From positions 4,099,727 through 4,163,726 of the forward strand of contig CM012955.1 in NCBI GenBank assembly GCA_000181795.3: DNA of 64,000 nt, given 5' to 3'. Shown here one piece after another: positions 40,742 through 52,375 of the stretch. Both the position numbers and the translations under genes were made by a program. Positions within the stretch are counted from its first letter, which is position 1, and each line of letters begins with the position of its first letter. Origin of the DNA: Trichinella spiralis. Lineage: Eukaryota; Nematoda; Enoplea; Trichinellida; Trichinellidae. The notes under the pieces were generated by a model. That model was not told the DNA's origin and ran no database searches. It saw only the letters and a program-made list of their open reading frames with translations.

Positions 40742-40762
40742 TAATAATAATAATAATAATAA
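40739..40762 (+). repeat. (TAA)8 run beginning at a stop codon
   Basis: Eight TAA triplets follow in frame from the stop codon of the mS38-like gene, so termination has seven backup stops. This is a microsatellite at the CDS/3' UTR border. Confidence 0.9.
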
Positions 40763-41370
40763 TGTAGGATTGTTGATAATATTGTTTATTTTTCCTTGGA
40801 ATAAATAACTTTTGTATGAGAAAAATATGTAATTGTTGTATTTTAAAATTTTCTAATGAAAAAAATTGTCTAACAATTCTGATAATGCAACAGTAATAAA
40901 ATAGAATTAGAAGTATTAGTTCCTTTGGAAAGAAATTAAAGCAAGAACAATACTGGAATGCTGAAAACTTGAAAAAATGCATAAAATAGGATGAGCATTA
41001 ATAGCAGCAATTCATGAATTGTGCACATGTTGTTAGAATGCGAAATGAAAAAGAAAAACAACAAAAATGCGTTCACTTGAAAATAATGATAATAGTTGAA
41101 AGTTGAGTTGCTAATCTTTTGCATGTGACACTATGAACAACAATTTTTTATGCATTTATGGAAATTAATGTTCAGTAGACACACACCGCCTTTGTTGTTC
41201 ATCGAAATACTCATTTTTACCACACTGCGCCAGAATTGGCTTCTCACCGCATAAATAATACCACCGGGTATTATTTATACCATGAACACCATTTATACCA
41301 GCTGTTTGATTGCACGCTTTTTCAACGAATTCTTAAATGTGAATTTTATGATAAAATTCGAAATAGAATA

Positions 41371-43512
41371 TCACTTAAATTTCATACCATGTAAACAAGT
41401 AGAAGGGCAGCTTCTTGTTTCAGAAAGTGCCTGTACATTGCAATTATGTCTGATAAGTGAAGTTGGCCAAATTACTTCTCTTGTTCGTGTCCGTGTTCGA
41501 TTATTGCAAGGACCTGTACATTCTGACCAAGCATTCCATGTTGAGTATTTGCACTCTAACAGTAACATATGTTCAAATATGACAAAAAAGTATACAACTT
41601 TCAGAGTAATGAAAAAATCCCAATTACCTGCCACTGACTTTACCATATTGCATTTTCTCATTTCGAGTGCCATAAAACATGACGTGTTATCATGATCGAG
41701 AAAAGCAATAACTCGCATTCTTTGTTCGAACGACTTGCCAGGAACACCAGAACATGGAGTCCAATAGGACCATTGATTAACAGCAGAACATTCTAAAATG
41801 AGACATTCAACCATAACAATAAATTTCTAGTCGTTTTATATACATACCAAATGCGCATCTGTTTGCAATGCAAAAGCCATAAAAATAGGTTTCACTGAAC
41901 AAACGACTGTAAGTCAAATTTTGCAGTGCTTCTGCAGTTGCAGATGTATCATTTGACACTTTTCCACTGATAGTTGACGAAGTCAATGTTTCACTAGTAT
42001 TTTTTGCAATATTTGACAATGGCACTGTCCCATTAGTTTCTTCTTGTACTTCAGCAGATGCATCATCTGGAACTTGAGCACTGCTAGTTGTCAAAGGGCT
42101 ACTGTAAGTAGATGTTTCATTCTTTTCCTGTGGAACACTGGTTGATTCTACTGATGCAATAGTTTCGCTTTGTTCAGTTACATCGGTCGTTTCAGGAACT
42201 GATGTTTCAGTTTCAATATTTGAAACATTCAACAACAGCTCAGTTCCATTAGTTTCTACCTGCGTCTCTGCAGATGCATTATCCGGCACTTTTACGCTGC
42301 TAGTAGTCAACGTAGATAATGGTTCACTCTCGTTCTTTGAAAACTCATATGATGCTAGTGTTCCATTAATTTCGCTTTGCTCACTTGAACCTTCTGTTGC
42401 AGATGAAGATGTGCCATTCTCATTCTTTGAAACAGCCGATGATATCACTGTAGTATTGGTCCCGCTTTCATCATTTGAATCATCCGTCGCGAGTGGAGAC
42501 GTCACAATTCTTTCACTTGAAGCTGTAAAAGATCTTTTTAAAACGATATTTGCTGTCATCATATCTGTAGAATTAACAGTTTCATTTCGATTGTCTAAAC
42601 TAAGCAATGGTTTTATTATCATTTCAGCTAAAGAATTCATTGGTAGAACTGAAGAATTTCCCATATTTCCATATAAATAGGATCTGATGATTGGAATCTT
42701 GGGAATTTTCTTCGATGCTTCCTTTCGTTTATCCAGAACACTAGTATTATACTGTGTATTGTCGGGAATTGCATTTTCCTTTGCAGCTAAATCTTCAGTC
42801 GCGGATGGAGGCGTCACAATTCTTTCATTTGAAGCTGTAAAAGATTTTTTTAGAGGAATATTTGGTGTCATCATATCTGTAGAATTATCAGTTTCATTTC
42901 GACTGTCTACACTAAGCAATGGCTTTATTATAACTTCATCTAAGGAATTCATCGGTGAAACTAAAGAATTTCCCATAGTTCGATATAATTTGGATCTAAT
43001 GATTGGAATCTTGTGCATTTTCTTCGATGCTTCCTTTTGTTTACCCAGAACACTAGTTTTTACTTGGGTACTGTCGGAAATTCCATTTTCCTTTACAGCT
43101 GAAGGATAGACATTTTCATTAAGTGAAGGCCAGGTTCGATTTTGTGGATGGTCAGGAATTATTTCTTTTACAGTTGCAGGATATACGGTTTCACTCATTA
43201 AACACTTGGTTCGATTCCGTGAACGATCAGGAAAAGTTAGTTCCTGTGTATACTTTGATGATCAGTTAAAAGTTCCTATCTGCTCCTTTAGAGCACTGGA
43301 TGCAGTCGCAGATCTCTCTATTAATGTTTCCATTGTAGAAACAAATTCAAAGTCAAAATAATCATTCAATATAATTAAAAACTATAGATCAAAAATTGAG
43401 CACTACAATTAATCTAAACAAGTGTTAATGATCTAATAAGAAAAAAAAACTTACTTGTGTCAAAAGACGAAGAATAAGCAAAGCAATAAACAAGCACTAA
43501 AATAGAAAGCAT
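41371..43512 (-). CDS. Secreted repeat protein with two thrombospondin type 1 domains
   Basis: Exon 1 (43455-43512) encodes a signal peptide, MLSILVLVYCFAYSSS. The next large exon (about 43245 to 41850) encodes two repeats of about 95 residues sharing KIPIIRS-LY, MNSL-E-IIKPLLS, NSTDMMT-NI and ERIVT-P-AT, then a Ser/Thr/Glu-rich stretch packed with Asn-x-Ser/Thr sites, likely heavily N- and O-glycosylated. The last two exons (about 41791-41620 and 41565-41371) each hold a thrombospondin type 1 domain: WSYWTPCSG and WNAWSECTGPCNNRTRTRTR, both with the WxxW mannosylation motif. Phase between exons 1 and 2 was not resolved, so a small exon may be missed. No family name can be given; it has the look of a parasite or host-facing secreted or matrix protein. 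Confidence 0.7.
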
Positions 43513-46110
43513 TTTTAAACTGCAACGACGAAAATCAGTCAATATACAGGAAGAAATGTCAGTGTAAATGTGAAATGAAGATTGTGAAGCAATTAACAAT
43601 TTATTCTGATAGTAATAATTATCATATTAGGTCACCAGACATATTATTCTAATTTTTAGAGATGGAAAGGGGCCATGTAAGTGCATCAGTACATTTCGAA
43701 AATCAAAACTCCATTAAAACAACAATAAAATTATGATTTAAAAAAACTGATTTAAAACATAATCTATAAATTAAATTATTTTTACTGAAATATATTCAAA
43801 TTGATGCACTTTAAACACTGCATAAATCTGTTAATTATACCTTATGATATCAAAGTCGAGTAGTCCTGAAATTACGACTACTGTCCTTGTATGAAGTTTG
43901 TAAAAAATATAACAAAGCCCAATCATATAATGTAAAATTCGTACATGTTATGTTTGCATTTTCTAATGATTCATGTAACATAAAGGGCGATCTGATTTAC
44001 GCCGGAACAGAACTCCGTCGTAAGTCGATGCCACCTGAATATTAATTGTTTTTCTTTAATAACATTAATAAATCATTTGCACAGCTTTGAAAAAATTTCA
44101 CGATATTTGTTTATCCACTGAAAATAACCAAAAATACCATAACTCAATATTACACCATTTCGACATGCGTAAAACTATCTCATATATCGACAGTATTAAA
44201 CTATCTCACAGATAAATAAACATTAAGAAATTAAATTTCAAAGCAGTATGTTTAAAAAAACAACTATGAAATATGAAAATAAAATTTTCTGAAGCTACAA
44301 ATCATTTAATACTAAACTGATTTCAAGTTACTGGAAATACAAAGTAAACTTCATCTGATAATTTATTTCACAATTTTCGATTCTACTTACAGTGCGACAT
44401 CATATACCATGGAACGGGATGTTAATTGTTAAAAAAAAACTTATAAACTGCATTTTCTTCAATGATTCCTTTTGTTTATCCAGAACACTAGTATTATACT
44501 GTGTATTGTCGGGAATTGCATTTACCTTTGCAGCTGAATCTTCCGTCGCGGATGGAGACGTCACAATTCTTTCATTAGAAGCTTCAAAAGTTCTTTTTCG
44601 AACGATATTTGGTGTCATCATATCTGTAGAATTATCAATTTCATTTCGCTTGTCTAAACTAAGCAATGGTTTTATTATCATTTCAGCTAAAGAATTCATT
44701 GGTAGAACTGAAGAATTTCCCATATTTCCATATAAATAGGATCTGATGAGTGGAATCTTGGGAATTTTCTTCGATGCTTCCTTTCCATTATTCAGAACAC
44801 TAGTATTATACTGTGTATTGTCGGGAACTGCATTTTCCTTTACAGCTGAAAGATAAACAGTTTCATTAAGTGAAGGTGTGGTTCGATTTTGTAGATGGTC
44901 AGGAAAAGTTAGTTCCTGTGTATACTTTGATGATCAGTTAAAAGTTCCTATCTGCTCCTTTAGAGCACTGCATGCAGTCGCCGATCTTTCTATCAATGTT
45001 TCCATTGTAGAAATGAATTCAAAGTCAAAATAATCATTCAATATAATTAAAAACTATAGATCAAAAATTGAGCACTACAATTAATCTAAACAAGTGTTAA
45101 TGATCTAATAAGAAAGAAAAATACTTACTTGTGTTAAAAGACGAAGAATATGCAAAGCAATAAACAAGCACTAAAATAGAAAGCATTTTTGAACGGCAAC
45201 GACAAGAATTAGCCAATATACAGGAAGAAATGTCAGTGTGAATGTCAATTGAAGAATGTGAAGCAATTATCAATTTATTCTGATAGTAATCATTATCATA
45301 TTAGGTCACTGGACATATTATTCTAATTTTTAAAAATGCAAAGAGGCTATGTAAGTGTATTAATACACTTTGAAAATCAAAACTCCATTAAAACAACAAT
45401 AAAATTATGATTTAAAAAAACTGATTTAAAACATAATCTATAAATTAAAATATTTTTACTAAAATATATTCAAATTGATGCACTTTAAACACTGCATAAA
45501 TCAGTTAATTATACCTTATGATATCAAAGTCGAGTAGTCCTGAAATTACGACTACTGTCCTTGTATGAAGTTTGTAAAAAATACAACAAAGCCCAATCAT
45601 ATAATGCAACATTCGTACATGTTATGTTTGCATTTTCTAATGATTCATGTAACATGAGGGGCGATCTGATTTACGCCGGAACGGAACTCCGTCGTAAGTC
45701 GATGCCACCTGAATATTAATTGTTTTTCTTTAATAACATTAATAATTCATTTGCACAGCTTTGAAAAAATTTCACTAAATTTGTTTATCCACTGAAAATA
45801 ACCAACAATACCATAACTCAATATTACACCCTTTCGTCATGCGTAAAACTATCTCATATATCGACAGTATTAAACTATCTCACAGATAAATAAACATTAA
45901 GAAATTAAATTTCAAAGCAGTATGTATAAAAAAACAACTATGAAATATGAAAATAAAATTTTCTGAAGCTACAAATCATTTAATACTAAACTGATTTCAA
46001 GTTACTGGAAATACAAAGTAAGCTTCATCTGATAATTTATTTCACAATTTTCGATTCTACTTACAGTGCAACATCATATAGCATGCAACGGGATTGTAAT
46101 TGTCAAAAAA
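42700..46110. repeat. Direct tandem duplication of about 1.67 kb
   Basis: Block one (about 42750-44440) and block two (about 44440-46110) match nearly base for base, with a constant offset of 1671-1673. Examples are GATCAGTTAAAAGTTCCTAT at 43261 and 44932, and the CAGTGCGACATCAT / CAGTGCAACATCAT pair near 44390 and 46063. The unit covers the 5' flank, signal-peptide exon and repeat exon of the secreted gene. Differences are scattered substitutions and small indels. Confidence 0.9.
44400..45186 (-). CDS. Truncated tandem copy of the secreted repeat protein
   Basis: Exon 1 at 45186 encodes the same signal peptide (MLSILVLVYCFAYSSSFNTS). The second exon (about 44930-44400) stays open with one full repeat and most of another (SYLYGNMGNSSVLPMNSLAE), then runs off the duplication junction near 44440 into unrelated sequence and stops at 44400 after PFHGI. 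The Ser/Thr region and both thrombospondin domains are absent. The frame is undamaged, so a short secreted protein could still be made; it may equally be a dead partial duplicate. Confidence 0.55.
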
Positions 46111-46124
46111 AGGCTTATAAAATG

Positions 46125-46484
46125 CTAGTTCGCTTCTTTCCCTTTCTCTTCTTGTGGTGTTTCTTCCACTTCCTCTTTCTGTTCACATTTCTTGTTCTTA
46201 TCCTCATTTTTCAAAACGACTTCATCTTCTGCCTGTTCTTGGACTTCCTGCGTATCGCAGTCGATCAAACGCTTCGGCTTTTGCTTCATCAAAAACGGAT
46301 GACGAGCAAAACCTTTAGATTTGATAAAATTGCGACTCATTGGTGACATAAGAGCATCTGACGGACTTTGGTAAACAGATCGGAGCTTTCGAATGTGATC
46401 CAATGATGACAATCCACTTTTCTCCGGAGCAACCGTTCCTGAATCAGTCGTATCTGTGTTGGAATCACGTTCCTGCTTATTCAT
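46125..46484 (-). CDS. Small charged protein with SP motifs, unrecognised
   Basis: A single open frame of 119 residues from an ATG at 46484. The N-terminal half contains SLDHIRKLRSVYQSPSDALM directly followed by SPMSR, with two Ser-Pro sites that could be CDK or MAPK targets, and FARHPFLMKQKPKRL. The C-terminal half is a low-complexity Glu/Lys run (EEVEETPQEEKGKEAN). There is no signal peptide or membrane segment, so a nuclear or cytosolic phosphoprotein is likely. The SPSDALMSP block loosely recalls the short Spo12-type motif, but I do not claim homology. Its start is 685 bp from the divergently transcribed PA28-gamma gene. Confidence 0.55.
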   Translation of the reverse strand: MNKQERDSNTDTTDSGTVAPEKSGLSSLDHIRKLRSVYQSPSDALMSPMSRNFIKSKGFARHPFLMKQKPKRLIDCDTQEVQEQAEDEVVLKNEDKNKKCEQKEEVEETPQEEKGKEAN

Positions 46485-47168
46485 TGTGCAAAGTTAGCGG
46501 TTAAAATGTAAAACAGTTTTTGACGTTTTTGAAACAATGGAAAACTAAAAGTGTTCAACTTCTTCGTGACACACGTTTACAAATCTGATTTACCCACCAC
46601 ACAAAAACATACTGTAGCAAGAGATCATCAAGTTTCTCTTTTTGAAATAACCTCAATCTTCCACGCTGTTTTTTATGATGAATTTAAATAAAAATTAAAA
46701 TGCTATATATTAAACAGAATTAAAATTAAACTTTTTAATACCTGTTCAATATTTTATTATTGAGCACAACAAAATAAAATTATTTTCTCTTTTACTTCAT
46801 CAGTTTAAAATTTTTTGATAATTAGTAAGATTTCGGAAAAAGTAGCACTGACTGATTATTACTTACAAATATTAAAATTTTTTGGTATAAATTAAAGTAC
46901 ATTTCAATATTTCAATGTAATTTTTATTTTGCTAAAAATGAACAACATTTTTGCTAAAAATAAATAATGTTTTGCTGAATTTGTTAAAAATTATTAAAAT
47001 TTATATGAAAAAGTCTATTAATGCACTGTTTAAAATGCGAAGTAATAATAAAATGAAACTGGTGTACAACTCTTGATTATCACTTTTAACTTTTAGCCAA
47101 TTACGGTTGAATTGAGATAGCTATCACATGGCTTATACGGTGTTTTATCAATTGGATCAATAAAGAAA
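46485..47168. promoter_or_regulatory. Divergent promoter region
   Basis: This 684-bp AT-rich gap separates the starts of two divergent genes (46484 minus, 47169 plus) and must contain both promoters. No specific element was recognised. Confidence 0.4.
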
Positions 47169-47885
47169 ATGGATGAAGATCATGAAGAAGTTGCATGCGG
47201 AAATTTAGATGTGTGGAAACAGGAACTTGGTTCCAAAGCAGAAGCACTGGTGTTAGAGGCGTTTCCAGGTAAAGGTCGTTATGTGGATGAATTGATGAAC
47301 AGCCAGTTCAGTATGGATCGCCTTCCTGAAATTATGGCCGGGTCGATCAACTCCGATACACTTCGTCAGCACAGTAATTTAACATCCTCCTGTTCTAATT
47401 CTGCTGAAAAAGTTGGCGACTCGGATAATCGAGATGAAAATTCGATGCTATGCAACAAAATGCTGGTGGAAATGAACAATTTGTTGATGCGACTTTTGCA
47501 CGAAATGTGTGAAGATTCCGGTATACTTATGAGATGGCTTGGATTTTTAATTCCACGAATGCAAGGTGGCAACAACTTTGGCGTTTCGGTTCAATTGAAA
47601 ACACTGAAAGAAGTAACTAGTGTCCGAAAATCGGCATCCGTGGCTTTGCAGCTGTTATCCAGATACTATAACATTCGCGGTGAGAGCATCAAAAAATTGT
47701 TAAAGCATCCACAAATAGAAGATTACCTTTGCCTTATTCAGAGTATCGACAGACGACATTTCTTCACTATTCGTGTAATTATTACGACTCTGCGCAACAA
47801 TTATTTTGGATTGCACGATCATTTTGTGAAAAATATAGATTTAATCAGAAATCCCCGTTCAGATAACACTCAGTATCTCTATTGA
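47169..47885 (+). CDS. PSME3: Proteasome activator PA28-gamma (REG-gamma)
   Basis: PA28-gamma forms a nuclear heptamer that caps the 20S proteasome and stimulates ATP-independent degradation. The 238-residue frame has no introns. The N-terminal helix (KAEALVLEAFPGKGRYVDEL) is followed by a variable acidic insert with Ser/Asn. The C-terminal half matches the family closely: LIPRMQGGNNFGVSVQLKTL holds the activation loop region, then SRYYNIRGESIKKLLKHPQI, EDYLCLIQSIDRRHFFTIRV and LRNNYFGLHDHFVKNIDLIR. It ends RSDNTQYLY, equivalent to the Ala-Glu-Thr-Leu-Tyr end of the human protein that docks into the 20S alpha pockets. The length is slightly short because the insert is reduced. Confidence 0.95.
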   Translation: MDEDHEEVACGNLDVWKQELGSKAEALVLEAFPGKGRYVDELMNSQFSMDRLPEIMAGSINSDTLRQHSNLTSSCSNSAEKVGDSDNRDENSMLCNKMLVEMNNLLMRLLHEMCEDSGILMRWLGFLIPRMQGGNNFGVSVQLKTLKEVTSVRKSASVALQLLSRYYNIRGESIKKLLKHPQIEDYLCLIQSIDRRHFFTIRVIITTLRNNYFGLHDHFVKNIDLIRNPRSDNTQYLY

Positions 47886-50800
47886 TAGAAGCGATACAAA
47901 TTTGCTGAAGATTGTTTACTGACGAATAAAGCTGAAAACAAATCGTTTTGTGTTTACGAACTTTATTATCATGCATATTATTTTGAAGCGAGTGAAGATT
48001 ATTTAGCAGGAATAAATATCCTGGGTTCCTTGTAATGATCATTTTGTCAACGTTTTCATTGGGTATTTTGAATAAACTTCTTTTTCAACATTTTTGTTTT
48101 TTCGCATACGGTAAATTGATCCAAATAAAGGCAGGTTGTTTTATTACTGTACTTTGAAATTTACGTAAAACAAACCTGAAGTGGAAAATTAAAAGCATTT
48201 TAATTTATAAACATTTTTTCATTTTACACCAAAAAATGATGTATAATTTTTTTCGATGCTTCATCGATTTACATTTTGCAGTTTTTTCATTGTGCAAAAG
48301 TGAATTTGCGATTTGTGTTCAAGGAATTCAATTTGATTCTTTGTTGTTTGATGCTACTTTTACACAACGATGTGTAAAAGTAAACATTTTTTCAACAGTA
48401 CAATATACTGTCAGTACAATAACGCATTATTGGACTATTTTGTTTCTGCAACTGGTGGTATGTTTATGGTGTAATGGTGAATTGTGCAATTTTATCTGAA
48501 ATGCAAAAAGCCCCATAAAAACTGGTTGATGTTCAATAATGTAGATCTAGTTTGCGAATGTTTAATCAAATGTTTGATTGAAATGTCATAAGTGTAATAT
48601 TTCAAGAAAATTCACATTTTCCAACAGAGCAGAATGCATTTATTTTGAAAAATAAAAGAAGGAGAAAATATTTCAATTTCAACAACTGCCGCCAAATGTT
48701 GAGAAACAGTTCACGTTTGATTAATATGCGTGTCATTTGAAATGCTATATTGTTAATCAACTTCAGCAAAAGGAGAGATGGAAGTTTTCTATTAATAAAT
48801 ATTTCGAAATAATTACAATTTATAAAATAAAAGTCGACTGAAACCAGTGTTCCAGGGGCAGTATTCGATTGGTTCAAATTCATCGGCAGTTGGACAAAAT
48901 TTCCAAAGTCAGCTGACTTGAAATGGAAAATAGCCAATCAAATGTATAGTAATTGCAATAGCATCAGCTGACGCAAAAGTTGTCGTCTTGCTAATTCTGC
49001 TGCCGTTGCTGCTGCTGTTGACATCGATGCCGCTTTGCAAAGTGCAGAATCCGATGAAATGGATGGAATATTACTGTGAGATGCGATTTCCTTTTTTCTT
49101 TGTCTCTTGCAAATGAAGCTTCCAATGATGTATGAATGACAAGGCAACTTTTTCAGAACAATAATTTCATCTACTGAGAGAGAAGAGAGGATTTTTTTAT
49201 TTTTGGTCATTTCTCCACTTGTGGATGACAAACTGTTGTTTTCTTTGGTTCAGGTCATTGGAATATCATCCTATTGATTTATATGACTTAGACATCTTCT
49301 TATCCGTCGCAGATTCATCTTCTGCAAATATTGGCAAATAAAACAGTATGAAACTGGATTGCTGTACGTTACTGCTACGTCTCTCTCTTTCTCTCCCTCC
49401 CCCTCCCCTTCTCTCTCTTTCTATGTGTGTGTGTGTGTCTATGTCACTTTCATGCGAACGTCAATAAAAGCGTTATTCACTTGCGCTTGCTCCAATTTCA
49501 GTCATGTATTTGGACAATTTTACAGCTGTTGACAAAAACGTATATTTGATTTTGTTTATTAATTTTAAAAATTAAATAGATGAAAAATATAATTTGAAAG
49601 TTATTCAAAGGCTAATGTTGTTCAACAGCTCACGTTTTCTCCTGCCGAAGGGGCTGAGAATAGCAGAACTTGACTTATAATTTTATTGAATACGTATCGC
49701 GTATTTTATAGAAGCAGATGTTGCTTGCTTATATTGTTGTTTGTAGTTTAGGTGGCTGAGTCGGTGTGTGTGCGTGTGTTTGGACGAGCAGATCAAGTCA
49801 ACGATCGTGATGCAGTGAAAAAGCATGAACATGCCGAAATGTCTTCTCAAACTGCTCAAAAATAACAATTCAGCAGTGGTTATTGTTCAAATCCAAGACA
49901 ATTGTTCATCAACTTTGCATTGTTAATTATGGAAAGTTGCAAAATTTTCAAATCTGAAAAAATACCAGAAATTTATTGCCCATCATCAATTGGATTGGTC
50001 AAGTCGACAAAAGCCTCTAGCACACATTCGTGCAATTTGAATAATGTCCAGGTAGGTGAATAATTTCTCTTCAAGATTGTCGTTGATTTTGCTCCACTTT
50101 ACAACATTAGAACACAAATTACATCTATTACATTTTATATAGAGTTGTTCCATTTGCTTTGAATTTCGAGAGCCTGAATTATTATTATTATTATTAAAAA
50201 GCACTAGGTGAAGTCTGCTGTTGACATTTTTTCTGCTCACCAACTCCGATTGATTAGTGAAAATGCAATGCGTTAATTTGTAAACATTTGTGTTTCTGTG
50301 GGGGATAAATCTTTCGCTTGTCATTAAACAACGCTATCGATAAGTTAATGAGTGTTAAAGTTTTGAACAAATCAATTCAATTAGTAGTATTAGAATTGAA
50401 GAATATGCTAATGTTGTGATGATTAAATACCAGTGTAGCAGCAGAAGACGATGCTGTTGTTCAGGTTTTGTCAAACTAAATCCAATATCTTCAGTCAATG
50501 AAACTATAAAAATATTAAAAATGTAAAAAAGCTACAAAAAGCTAGCTGTGCATCATTAAATGTTTTTTTATTTTTCTGAAATGATCATGAACAATGAATG
50601 TGCTTACGGGTTTGCATAATTGATTTCGAAGAAGAAGAAGAAAATGTTGACTGGCTTTGATTGCTTTGTTGTAAAAATTAAGAGTAAAATTTGTTGAAAA
50701 GTAGAAAGCTAAATAATTTCAAAATTACTGCTATTTACTGATCAATTTTATTGCAATTTCCCATTTGATTCAATTCAAATTTGATACCAGTATTATCATT

Positions 50801-52375
50801 GCACTTTTTTTATTGTCAATTATCTAAAAGCTCACGAAGCATGCAGTTCAATTTCTTTTAAAATTCGATGGTATTTCAATCAAAACTAAAAACAAAACAT
50901 TTTGAAGTTTTAATTTGAAATGTTGCTTGCTCGTGTGATGCAATGTTTGCGTTTCAGTATTAACATTGCAATGTGATGATAGATTTAATATGATCTATAG
51001 ATTTTTGTGCTCATTGCTCAGCGTTGTTGTTGTTGTTGTCGATGACAAGCGTGTATATGTTGTTGGAAAGCAGCTGAGAAAATTGACTACTTCATTTGCA
51101 TTTTCAAGTAGATACTGGCGTTGTATTATTAACCGCTATTTTGTGCATGTTTGCCCTTTTGCTTTTCGGTTTGCCGTCGACAAAAATCCCCTCATCGTAC
51201 GTACATTCGCATTTTAGAGGCAGGATTTACTTTAGGAAAAAGAAAGGATACAACTGGTTGGAAAATTTGATTTCTTTGTCTCTTATTTATGGAAGGTAAA
51301 TTTGTTCCAATGTATACTGTAATTGATACTTGCTTATTGAAAAATGTCAAGTTTCATCTTGACCAATTGTTGTCATTCGTGTATAAATTTCATCTATAAT
51401 ATTGATTGTTTTCGTTTTATTTTCCTTGATCCTGACAATATTGATTGTAAAACTATAACAAACAGTTAATCATATTTCACATTACAGTACACCTTTAGTT
51501 TGCAATTTCAATTGCTGAGAAATGTGCATATATTCGAAGAAAATTTTCATGAATATTTAGAAGAATTGCATTAAATAAACAACGATAAATAACAGTTTGC
51601 AAAATAGACGGCCAGAAAGGAAGAACTAGTTCAATTTCAAAAAATTTCGTTAGAAGAAAAAAGTTATTCAGCTGTTCAGGTCATTTGTGTTCAAATTGTC
51701 AATAATTCATTTCCAGATGAATAGCCGCATTATAAAAAAAATATTCAAAAAAAGGTAGCATATTTTTCTTCAACAATTTCACAACAACATGCGTTGCGGG
51801 TTTTTTTTTCTCTTCATCTTTTCACCGCAGCATTTGCGTTGTGGAGAGGAAGGAATGAAGCGATAATGGCTTGTTGCATGCTTCCTGTTAATTCTGACGA
51901 GAATATGGAAATTTGCACAGGATAATTGTGCACTGTTAACAACAACATTGCATTGTTCCATTTTTCATTTTCTTCGCATCTCCAATCGACTGATTACCGC
52001 AACCAACTGACCAACCAGCACATTGCATATTCAAAATTTGTGTATAGCAAGCAGGGTGTCACCAACTGGCACCGGTAAATAATGCTGAAACTGGTTTACA
52101 TATTTCATACAGAGTCTGCACATATTTTCAGTTTATATACTTACAAGAAATATTTTAATAAACAGGAAGAAGAAAAGATTCATTTATTTATTTTCATACA
52201 TCATCATCATTGTTGTTGTAATGTCGATTTGTACTGCATTTTTGATATAATGTTGTAGTTGCAATTTGTTTTTCATCTATTTTCTCTGTAAACTGCTGTT
52301 CTACCTCTACCCGGAGCACCTAATTTTTGCTTTTTAAATTTCCTCTTTATTTTAAATTATCATTATTATTTCAGT
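47886..52375. other. Sparse region upstream of the Atos gene
   Basis: About 4.5 kb with only weak frames. A minus-strand frame at 48938-49231 (SSLSVDEIIVLKKLPCHSYI, later Ala/Leu-rich) and one at 49986-50324 (KCNRCNLCSNVVKW) cannot be tied to a family. A plus-strand hydrophobic frame at 51096-51299 could be an upstream Atos exon but is unproven. Pyrimidine and TG microsatellites lie at 49379-49440. Confidence 0.35.
49379..49440. repeat. Pyrimidine-rich and (TG)n microsatellite
   Basis: A run of CTCTCTCT, CCCTCCCCCTCCCC and TTTCTCTC is followed by (TG)6. It is strongly strand-asymmetric and could form triplex or slipped structures. Confidence 0.85.

Noticed and set aside
42411-43109. Plus-strand open frames of 89 and 140 codons in the repeat region
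   Set aside because: They mirror the minus-strand repeat exon and repeat only because that exon repeats; the minus strand has the signal peptide and TSP1 domains.
43205-43230. GGTTCGATTCCG resembles a tRNA T-arm (B box)
   Set aside because: It lies in the coding repeat of the secreted protein (an Asn-Arg-Thr codon context), similar sequence recurs in the other repeats, and no acceptor stem or A box is nearby.
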